A DNA stretch of 64,000 nucleotides, taken from Lottia gigantea. Its lineage: Eukaryota; Mollusca; Gastropoda; Lottiidae. The translations under genes were made by a program, and so were the position numbers. The stretch is taken from the NCBI RefSeq assembly GCF_000327385.1, contig NW_008710779.1:1114811-1178810 (forward strand), in the 5' to 3' direction. Shown in pieces: positions 37,746-46,400 of this stretch. The notes beneath the pieces were generated by a model. That model saw only the letters and a program-made list of their open reading frames with translations, searched no databases and was not told the DNA's origin. Numbering within the stretch: position 1 is the stretch's first letter; each line of letters begins with the position of its first letter.

Positions 37746-38929
37746 ATTGAAAATTTCACTTTTAAGTTGTTAACTCACCAATGGCAGTGACTGTTTAACA
37801 GTGTATTGTGTTTCAAGGGAGCTAACACCTTCTAGATTCCCCGTTTTGGCTGTCTTAGCTGATTGCATGTTTAGTGAAATGAAGTGTATGAGCTTCTTGA
37901 AATTTCTGAATGCTTTTAAGTTTAAGCATTAAAATGATATATATATACTCATTCGAGAAGCTAACTCGCAAAATAACTGCCTAGGCTAGCTTACTTTCAA
38001 ATACGAATGATGACTTTATGAGGAAATCTGAAATTAAAAAAAAAAAAAACACATTTTTCGCCGTTGTATTTTCACAATTCTTGAATTAGTTAATGTTTCA
38101 TTTTTATTTTTAAAATATTAAATTTTCTATGGATTTTCAATTATATTTTTATTATGCAATTTCTTGACTACCGTCCTTAAGGTTTTCAGTGAAAAATGGT
38201 AATTTAGAAACATAAAAAGTACCAATCTATTCTCATAAAAAGTACTTTAGTCATTGATATTCTTGTTAAAATGGTTGTCTCCAAACAAGAATGACATGTT
38301 TTTTCATAATGGAAAGATTAAATACTATTAGATTAGTAGGATTATCGTTGATTTGGAGCTGTTGTGACGTGAGAAATTCCCTCAAAACAAAATGAAATAG
38401 TTCTTTGACGAAGACTTTACTCGTAGTTCTTTACTCATATAAAAAAAAAAATTACCGAATTTTAGAGGGGCGGATGCTCCACCTGTACACGCGTATGCTA
38501 CCGGTAATAATACATAAAGTAGGTTAATGGCAAGGTCTTGGCACTAATGTTTCATTTGCCCAACCAGTAGCAGAATAATAGGACGTAAAACTCCAGTGCA
38601 TTTCACGTGACGTAATATTTTGACATTATTTCACACATTACTGATCAAATTCTCATAAATTTATATTGCATGTGGTGAATTTCGAACTTGTGTGAGTCAG
38701 ATTTTCGAGTGTCTTAATACTAACATACCCGAATGTAGATTATCTACAACAGATTTATATGAATTTGTATATACCACGCGTATTGTTAATCTTATTAAGC
38801 TTAATGTCAGGCCGTAGTGATTATTATGGTTTAGTTTAGTTTAGTTTCTAAGCGAAATTGGTCAGGATTTATGGTTACAAAACACAGATTTTTTTGGAGA
38901 AGGTAAGATAATATTGTTTATGTTTTATT
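37746..38929. other. Non-coding stretch, nothing recognised
   Basis: AT-rich with A-rich tracts near 38,038 and 38,440. No supported gene or repeat. Confidence 0.4.
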
Positions 38930-39081
38930 CAGGCCCGTAGCCATTACTTGATTGTTCGGAAGGACACGTCATATATCCGGAGGGTAATGGAATTAGTCGG
39001 TTATCAGAATTTTTTGAGGGGGGGGGGGCAATCTTTATTTTTTTGGGGTGGGGTGCATTGTCTCCTGTAGCTACGGGCTTG
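38930..39081. mobile_element. hAT-like MITE with 8-bp target duplication
   Basis: 152 bp beginning CAGGCCCGTAGCC and ending GTAGCTACGGGCTTG, an inverted pair with short terminal repeats. The flanking 8-mers are GTTTTATT (38,922-38,929) and GTTTTATC (39,082-39,089), identical at 7 of 8 positions, as expected for hAT insertion. The interior contains a run of G at about 39,018-39,028 and no coding sequence. Confidence 0.8.
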
Positions 39082-39814
39082 GTTTTATCACGTTGTTCCT
39101 AATGAATGATCACAATTTACATTTTTAAGCTGTAGTACATTTTCGATTCCAACCCATGATATTGACATCGATGCTGGAAAATAGCAACTCCTATCATGAT
39201 TAGAAACCCGAAGGCAGTCTCTCTCATCTCGTTAGCCAAGACAAACAAATGGGCATTGAATTGGTAGCGAATGTCTGATCTCTACAGGATAGTCTGGTAG
39301 TTAACAATGCTTTTCCATTCAGAGAAAGAATGTCATTGATATCTTCGAAGATACGTTTCATGTCGGTCTCTGTTCACAATATGCGTTGAATAAAATGTGA
39401 TCGCGATGCGGGTATTATTGGCTTCCTCTATTTTCGACTATTATATCGACAATCCCACAAGTATGCAGCACTGAAAACCGTACCTCGTCTATTCCCACCC
39501 TTAATCCGACATTGAAAGTTCATGTATTATACAGATTGTCAATATTGGTTTTAGCTTGAATAACATTGACTTGTACAAAGTCGTTTATTGTTAATACATA
39601 CTATTGTCATATTATCGTGTTCTATGCTTTGACTGTATGTTTTTATAATAGTATCTTTTGTGACGATAGGATATATCGAACGACCATCGTGACTTGATTG
39701 ACGAAATGAAAATTAAAGGGCATATAGCTACTATAATATGCTTGTTCGACCAAGATGAAATATGAATGCCGATCTGATAAAGAGATCCATTTATTCAATT
39801 TGTATATATGCATT
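39082..39814. other. Non-coding stretch, nothing recognised
   Basis: No supported gene or repeat. An 82-codon minus-strand frame (39,643-39,891) crosses into the MITE to the right. Confidence 0.4.
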
Positions 39815-40085
39815 ACTAAAGGGGGTTGTAAAAAGATCTGAAAACCGATTGTATTTGTATCGGGGACACTGATAGAATGAATTTGCATCATTCCTATTTT
39901 TAGTCAAACGTCTGTGGTTAATGCAATTCCACCAAAACTAAATGTGTGATGGCGTCACAAATCGCGAAGCGTCTCATATGATACAAGCATTATATGTTAA
40001 AATATGTGACTCATCAAGAACTTGTTTTTTTTGTGGAATTGCAGGAACCACAGACGATTGACTGAAAATTTGAATGGTACAAAAA
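39815..40085. mobile_element. MITE family B copy, upstream of the 550-aa gene
   Basis: Starts CTAAAGGGGGTTGTAAAAAG and carries both arm blocks: GGGGACACTGATAGAATGAA and AAACGTCTGTGGTTAATGCA on the left, GTGGAATTGCAGGAACCACA on the right. The far right end is eroded. It ends about 150 bp before the ATG of the gene at 40,236, so it may form part of that gene's promoter or 5' region. Confidence 0.7.
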
Positions 40086-40235
40086 TGTAATGAATATTAT
40101 GGTCCATCAAATTAGTAGGAGTTATATTTATTTTTTCTTCAGAAAATGATCATCTACTAGAGAATAGCCACATAGCCTATTGAATAAGCTGTCGGAAAAT
40201 ATACGAAGTTTTGTTGGTAATCACAAGATAGTAAT

Positions 40236-41888
40236 ATGAAGCCAGATAGAAGAGGTAGTGGCCCGTCAACTTCACAAGGTGGACAAGCAGCATATCGAAA
40301 TGGAAAAGACATCACTAACCCAAGAGACTGGTATTGTTTGTTATCTGAAAAGGTTTGCTGTAAACATGGTATCTATGGTTTCAATCACCCAGAAGATAAC
40401 TCCTTTCTTCCTCAGTTAGCACAAGAGCTAGACCTATCTTACGATGTAGCGAAGTCATCTTACGCTGGAGGATCTACTTTCCGACGTTCTTCCATTAGCA
40501 AGAGCAGTTCTGCTTATCAACATGATTCACCAATCAAACGCCACTCAACTCGATTGTTCGATCTGTCACCGTCCATGGAATCAACATGGACCAGTTTCTA
40601 CAAGAAGCAAGAACTAGAAACCCAAAAGAAGAAACCAAGCCGTGTAACATTTCTAGATGTACCAGATTACAAGCGATCAGTTTCGTTTCCCAAACTTAAA
40701 GGTGTAAAAACCAAGGGTATAATTCCAGAAACCAGTGTGATCGAAAATGAAAACCTTGCTCACAGCCACAACGAAAATTTGGAGGAGTGGTTTTCTCAGA
40801 TGCCAGACGAAACTACAACGAAGGCTAAACGCAAAGTCATGGAACAAGATATACAAGAAAGTGTGTTGAAAAAGGGTGTCCATACCAATGTTCCCATTCC
40901 TAAGATGACCAAGAGCTTCAAGGAAAGCATGAGCAACTTCCCACCATGCTATAAAGATTTGCGTTCTGTGAATACCGAGGAACCAATTCTTATCGATAGA
41001 GACATTTACAAACTTCAACTCAAATCGCTGTTCAAGCTTAATAATGGGAATCCATCGATGATCGATAGATTAGATAAGAAAAAGCGAGAGTACATTGTCG
41101 TATCACCAGTGCCTCGGGAAGATTTTGTTTATCACCGCGAGAACGTCGACTCGCCTTCTCCCAGCGACCATGACTCAGAAAGTGCATTGGGATTCGATCC
41201 CGAAGAATGTCAATTGTTCATCGTCAGCACCAAACGCAGTGTCCCTCAGGAATCAGACTCTAACCAATCTTTCCATCATGCGAGCATGCCAAGACAGAAA
41301 AGATTAAAACGTCTGAAAAATGTGTACGGTACGAAGCCCATGAGCAGGTTCCAACAATACGCCGAGTCGAAGGACAGTTGCGAATCTGGAACGACATTGT
41401 TGAGTCTTGGTGAAAACCAGTACAATCCTCTTACGAGGCAACCGAAACACATTCGAGAAACTCTCAGACGACAAGAACACAAGGTCGATACTCCGGTTGT
41501 GGTCGATAATGATTCACTTCCCATCAGCGAAGAAGTAGAATCTAAAGAAAACATTGCTACCTCACCCAGGGACTTTGATAAAAAGAAATTAGCCCGACTT
41601 GCCAAATATAAACCGTTAGAACCATTCAGTGAAAACCGCCGGATGCTAAGTCCGGTAAGCGACTTCAAAATTGTTGAGTTCAGCAAACGAAAAGAAATTC
41701 CTCGATTACACCATCCTGTGTTCAAATTGGACCTGAAATGTTATTCCCCTTATTTCGAAATTCCCAATAATGATGACAATGCCGAGTTCAAAACAATCGA
41801 AGATTTAATTCCTCTAAAAATTGAAAAAGGCGTGGTGATTGTAGGGAGTGCAAAAAGTGCCAAAAGCAGTCATCGATGCGTCAATTAA
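40236..41888 (+). CDS. Uncharacterised 550-aa basic, disordered-looking protein
   Basis: I do not recognise this protein. A single uninterrupted frame runs from ATG at 40,236, with an in-frame TAA 18 bases upstream, to TAA at 41,886-41,888. An AATAAA follows 64 bases later, so it reads as a complete one-exon gene. A spliced 5' exon is not excluded. The product is rich in Ser, Lys and Asp/Glu and has no signal peptide or membrane segment. A short Cys/Trp-bearing patch near residues 31-50 (RDWYCLLSEKVCCKHG) is the most ordered-looking part. Two RVxF-type protein phosphatase 1 docking motifs lie close together: RVTF at 136-139 and RSVSF at 147-151. A basic stretch at 352-361 (PRQKRLKRLK) could be a nuclear signal. 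A PP1-binding or nuclear role is inference from short motifs only. Confidence refers to its being a real gene. Confidence 0.8.
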   Translation: MKPDRRGSGPSTSQGGQAAYRNGKDITNPRDWYCLLSEKVCCKHGIYGFNHPEDNSFLPQLAQELDLSYDVAKSSYAGGSTFRRSSISKSSSAYQHDSPIKRHSTRLFDLSPSMESTWTSFYKKQELETQKKKPSRVTFLDVPDYKRSVSFPKLKGVKTKGIIPETSVIENENLAHSHNENLEEWFSQMPDETTTKAKRKVMEQDIQESVLKKGVHTNVPIPKMTKSFKESMSNFPPCYKDLRSVNTEEPILIDRDIYKLQLKSLFKLNNGNPSMIDRLDKKKREYIVVSPVPREDFVYHRENVDSPSPSDHDSESALGFDPEECQLFIVSTKRSVPQESDSNQSFHHASMPRQKRLKRLKNVYGTKPMSRFQQYAESKDSCESGTTLLSLGENQYNPLTRQPKHIRETLRRQEHKVDTPVVVDNDSLPISEEVESKENIATSPRDFDKKKLARLAKYKPLEPFSENRRMLSPVSDFKIVEFSKRKEIPRLHHPVFKLDLKCYSPYFEIPNNDDNAEFKTIEDLIPLKIEKGVVIVGSAKSAKSSHRCVN

Positions 41889-41951
41889 TGTTACTCAATA
41901 GTTGCAATTAGTAAAAGAAAATGGCATGATACATGTATTTCTTATGTAGCA

Positions 41952-41957
41952 AATAAA
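41952..41957 (+). promoter_or_regulatory. Poly(A) signal AATAAA of the 550-aa gene
   Basis: Canonical hexamer 64 bases after the stop codon at 41,888, consistent with a short 3' UTR. It supports the upstream frame being a transcribed gene. Confidence 0.6.
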
Positions 41958-42097
41958 AAATTTCAATCTGTTATTTCTTTCGAATCCGTTGTCTTAGCTG
42001 TATCATTTATAAATTTAGTTGTCCAGTTGATTGTAATTGAGACTTTAAAACTGGGACTCAAAACTGACGTCGTGTTGTAAAAAGCGACGATGTCTCA

Positions 42098-42290
42098 TTA
42101 AAGGGACAGATGCGCCATTTTTGGACCAATCATACTTAAGTCTCTAAAACGTGATTTTTTTCAGCTAAGCCAATCATGATAGTGTTCACAGCTCATGGAC
42201 GAAATTCGAGCCTTCAAATCGATGTGTGTCCAGAATTATCGGAGTTTAAATGTAAAAAGGCGAGTTGTCTTTCTTTTAAGCACGTGAAGT
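42098..42290 (+). mobile_element. MITE family A, left two-thirds
   Basis: Begins with TTAAAGGGACAGATGCGCCA and TTTTTGGACCAATCATACTT, then CAGCTAAGCCAATCATGATA, GAGCCTTCAAATCGATGTGT and GTCCAGAATTATCGGAGTTT. It fades out near a CTTTCTTTTAAG string, so the right end is missing. It lies between the 550-aa gene and the 3' end of PEMT. Confidence 0.8.
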
Positions 42291-42559
42291 GCTTCTCAGA
42301 CATTATATTGTATCTTATAATCTGGTTGGATTATTGTTACGTTTCTTGGTTATTCGTAGAAAATAATTATATTCTTTACTGAAACGATATAATGACGTCA
42401 TCATGCCCTAATACCATGTGCAGATTTGATGCAACCACAACAACCGTTCCTTACAACGCCACACAGTAAAATTAAGAAAAAAAAATCATGAACTTAATCT
42501 TTATTTTTGACACTTTGTTCAATATCTCGTCTTTTACCCCTACATCATTCGAATAAATA

Positions 42560-42565
42560 TTTATT
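42560..42565 (-). promoter_or_regulatory. Poly(A) signal of PEMT
   Basis: TTTATT on the plus strand is AATAAA on the gene strand, 34 bases past the stop codon at 42,599. A second copy lies at 42,500-42,505. Confidence 0.55.
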
Positions 42566-42598
42566 AAAAAAAAAACTTTCACACATAATATTATGCTC

Positions 42599-43183
42599 TC
42601 AAACCATTTTCCTGTTTTTATCTGCTTCGTTGTAAATTCTAGTTGTAAATTCCCCTTCATATATTATTGCTATTTTATAAACAATCGCAACCAGAGCGGA
42701 CAAAATTATTCCTACAGGACTTGCTTGAACTACAGCATAACCCAGAAAGTTCAGACTAGTACCCCAATACATTGGATTGTTGATAATATTGAAAGGAAAT
42801 CCTATAACTCTTTCATCCATAAGAATTCCGAAGTAGTCTCCAAGAAAAGTTCCAAAGAAACCAAGTCGCAGAAAGCTGGACAACACTAGAATGGTACCCA
42901 TGGATACTGTAACATATCCGAGCGCCCATATCCATTGCTGCTCCATTACATGCCAACGGGGCTGTGTTACAATAGCTTCTCCGAATCTCCAATCTCGCAC
43001 TATACCAAGAACCAAAATTGTCGCCGCTAACAAACTGCATCCCACTTTTGCTCCAAGTTTTCTAGATATGGCTCTACTTCTGCACTCCCAGCGAGCTACA
43101 ATATTCCAATATAAGGGGTTGAAGATAATGCATCCACTGGCGATCAACAAATTGACATCTTTTAAATTAATGATTGCATCCAT
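42599..43183 (-). CDS. PEMT: Phosphatidylethanolamine N-methyltransferase, single exon
   Basis: The enzyme converts phosphatidylethanolamine to phosphatidylcholine by three S-adenosylmethionine-dependent methylations in the ER and mitochondria-associated membranes. The 194-residue product matches vertebrate PEMT (about 199 aa) along its whole length: the N-terminal FNPLYWNIVARWE, the central LVLSSFLRLGFFGTFLGDYF, the highly conserved FPFNIINNPMYWG, and a C-terminal YEGEFTTRIYNEA, with four hydrophobic segments. In mammals the C-terminal acidic pair (EE) is implicated in AdoMet binding; here it reads EG, so one acid is replaced. The start is the first ATG at 43,181-43,183. The whole protein is in one exon, whereas the human gene is split. 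The reason (intron loss, retrocopy or ancestral state) is unknown; no poly(A) scar is visible past the stop. It is divergent from DERA, with 261 bp between start codons. Confidence 0.95.
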   Translation of the reverse strand: MDAIINLKDVNLLIASGCIIFNPLYWNIVARWECRSRAISRKLGAKVGCSLLAATILVLGIVRDWRFGEAIVTQPRWHVMEQQWIWALGYVTVSMGTILVLSSFLRLGFFGTFLGDYFGILMDERVIGFPFNIINNPMYWGTSLNFLGYAVVQASPVGIILSALVAIVYKIAIIYEGEFTTRIYNEADKNRKMV

Positions 43184-43444
43184 TCTAAAAATATATTAAC
43201 AGCTTTTTAAAAATAAAGGGGCCAACAACGCAAATTCCCTCATTGCACATGACATGCCTGTGTCCTTTTTCAATTAATCGGAGAAAAAATTGAAAAAATT
43301 ACAGATAAACAATTTCCTAAATAAAAAAGTAGGCTAGTTTAAAGTTAAAATCATATCCTAGTTTTACTAACACTGTCTATCTTGATTGTGTGATAATCTA
43401 GACGAAACAGTCAAGATTAACCAGTGTTAAGTGTACTTTAGAAA
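43184..43444. promoter_or_regulatory. Probable bidirectional PEMT/DERA promoter
   Basis: The 261 bp separating the ATGs of PEMT (minus) and DERA (plus). Both 5' UTRs and core promoters must lie here unless further 5' exons exist. No clear TATA box is placed correctly for either gene. The region is AT-rich and contains no recognised complete mobile element. The head-to-head layout suggests coordinated expression, which is inference. Confidence 0.5.
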
Positions 43445-46400
43445 ATGGCAGCTCGAAACCCAGGAATCGAATACGGTATGTAGAACAACTCAAAATTCTT
43501 TTTCTAACTTGTATGTAAGTCGATGCCAGAGTGCATTTCACGTTACACCAAAATCAGTCTGCTGTATGTGTAAATATAATTAACTTACTTCAGTTAGCCA
43601 AGTCTGTGTATTTGGTATTTTTATTTTCTCGGTCAGTAAGTTATTATTGGTGCGTTCGATGTACAGCAGCTGTGATGTATGGAAGGCAAAACATGCCAAA
43701 ATGCACCTTCAGTGCTAAGCTATTCACTGCAAAGGATATCAGAATGGCATATTTGATATGATGATACATTTTATCTTTAATTGTGACTTTGTGTTGTACT
43801 TTGTACTTCTCCACAAATATTGAACTTTGGGTCATAGTTTTGACCTGCCAAGGTTGATACTACTGATAGGCTATTATTATAATATAGGCTATATAATATA
43901 TTATATAATATAACATGGAAAAAGCGTCTAGTCGTTCGGATGGGACAATAAACCGAGGCCCTGTGTGCTACAGGCTGTGCACATTAAAGATCCCTCGACA
44001 GTTGGAAATCGAAAAAGAGCAGGCTAATGCTGCTGTCCTGGCAAAAATTCCCTCATTGCACGTCTTCATTAGCCCACATGGTGCAGAAAAGTAGGACGTA
44101 AAACTCCATTCATTTCATTTTGATTCCCCAAATGATGGACCTCAATCTTTTATTGCTTTTCACAATTACACCTGATTTCTGGTTTCTGATTGTCATTAAA
44201 AGCACACGTTCTTTTGACCAATTGTACCTTAGTCTCAGAAACAGGAATTGCTTAGCTAGGCTTTAATCAGTAATGTGTTTAAAGGTCCTTGTCGAAATTT
44301 GAGCCTTCAAATCCATGTGTGTCTACGTTTGAAAGTTAAAATGACAAGTCATCTTTTCTTAATACAATATTATAGAAAAAACATCATAAAAAAAAAGTTA
44401 AATTTCTAGTTTCAAGTATATTTGAAGGGATAATGCAATTTTTGTGCAGTTCCAGTAGTTCTGAAGACTGTTTACATAATATTCAATACCAAAAAATGCA
44501 AACCATGGCCTTTAATATTGTCATTAGTGGGCTAGGCTAGTTACGAACAATTAAACCAAGATGTAGGTCAATCAGCACGCTCCTGCATTGTTACTTTTAT
44601 AGTTTGTTGCAAATATGAACTTTCATAGGAAACTCAACAAGTATTATATAATAAAGTTGCCTACCTGAAACGCAACCCCTTTCTTATTAAAAAGCAGTTG
44701 TTCTGATTAAATTTCTCCGTTTCTTGAAATGTATGAAAACACATTTGAGTGGAAAATGGAACTTAAAGGGACATGTTTACCTTCCATTTGACCAATCGTT
44801 CCTTAATCCTTAGTTGCAGAAACATAAATTTTTTCAGTAGGGCCTAATAGGGCTCACTATCGAAATGCTTGCTTTCAAATCCATGTGTGTCCAGAATTAT
44901 CAGTGTTTGAAAGTTAGAAAGGTGAATCGTCTTTTCTTGAGACTCTGCCACAAATAGAAAATACATTACAGGTATATAGAAATAGAAAGTGAAATTTCTA
45001 GTTTGAGATATTTTTCAAGGAATTATGCAATTTTTGTACATTTCTAGTATTTCTGAAGACATATGTTTCATTCATTGAAAACCCAAATCAACCCCTGAAT
45101 AATATTACAGTTTGTGGTTGGAAGTATTTGAATCATTTAAAACCCAGTCCCCTATCCCCTATCCAGAGTACCAAAATTAGTTATATACTAGCCTACCTAC
45201 CTATTGTGGCTTCTGTGGTGAGAGGTACCGGTAGGCTTAACTACTAGAAACCTACTCACATCCTAAGCTCTTAATAGTCAGCAAATGAATTAAATCATAT
45301 TGTAGAATATTGCAAGCATGGTTAGTCATGCAGCTAAATTATATATATATTGGTTATTTATATTACAGATGAAACATGGATACAGAATGTGTATATCAAT
45401 CTACCAGCAGTTAAACGTAGAGCAGAAACACTGGGAACCAGACGCACAGTTAAAAAACAATGGCAGGTACGTTGTGTTGTATACTTTTGTATTTAACGTA
45501 CTTACTAAAGCATGAACCGACCAGGAAACGACCCGGAAACGACCAATGAAAACGTGAAACAACCTGGAACCGAGCAGAAAAACGACCAGGAAACAACCTC
45601 AAACTATTTGGCAATAAACTCTAAGTATGTTAATTTGCCCGAAAAATCATCAATCATTTTAAAAAAATGTGCATTTGGAAGAAGTTCACTTAATGACCTT
45701 GTCTTTCATATTTCCCAGCTGAGTGCATTTTGACTGTGATATAACGCACATAACCCACACCCAATTTAGTCTGTTGTATAACAGTGTATAACAAATTTAA
45801 CAAAATTGTTATATTGTGTTTCCATTAAGTTTAAAGGGACACTCTAATTCATTAAGTTTGTAAAAGGTCAACTTAGATTTCGTCTTAAATGACATTATAC
45901 TGTTAGCAAAGATTATGAACACAGTCCTATTCCCCTAAATAACTTCAAAACTTTTCTGCCTGATTAACATGCATAGAATTCATTGCAAAATAGTTTGAGT
46001 TCGCTTCCTGGTCGTTTTTCTGCTCGGTTCCAGGTTGTTTCACCTTTTCATTGGTCATTTCCTGGTCGTTTCTGGTTGTTTCTTGGTCGTTTCTGGTCGG
46101 TTCATGTTTTAGTAAGTACGTGTATTTAAAGGAAAATCAGGCAATGACAACTTAAAAGTTGACAACTTAACAGGCACACAATTTGTCGCCTATAAGACAG
46201 ACCGTTATCATGCGATCAGATTCATTTTCCTTTCAATTGCATGAAACGCATACGTGATTATTAACATAGTGGATAACAACTGACTGGAAATTTTTTACTC
46301 TAGTTGGCGTCAAAAATTGTCGACCAAGACCATTCGTGTGCCCGCAGCATAGCAGAACATTATTCAAACTGCTTTATTAAATAGTTTTCATATCATGCTG

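Noticed and set aside
41276-41725. 149-codon minus-strand frame opposite the 550-aa gene
   Set aside because: It is a shadow of the plus-strand coding frame with no features of its own.
43220-43250. SINE fragment in the PEMT/DERA promoter
   Set aside because: Only a short string (ATTCCCTCATTGCAC) matches a SINE copy; the sequence on either side does not, so chance is likely.
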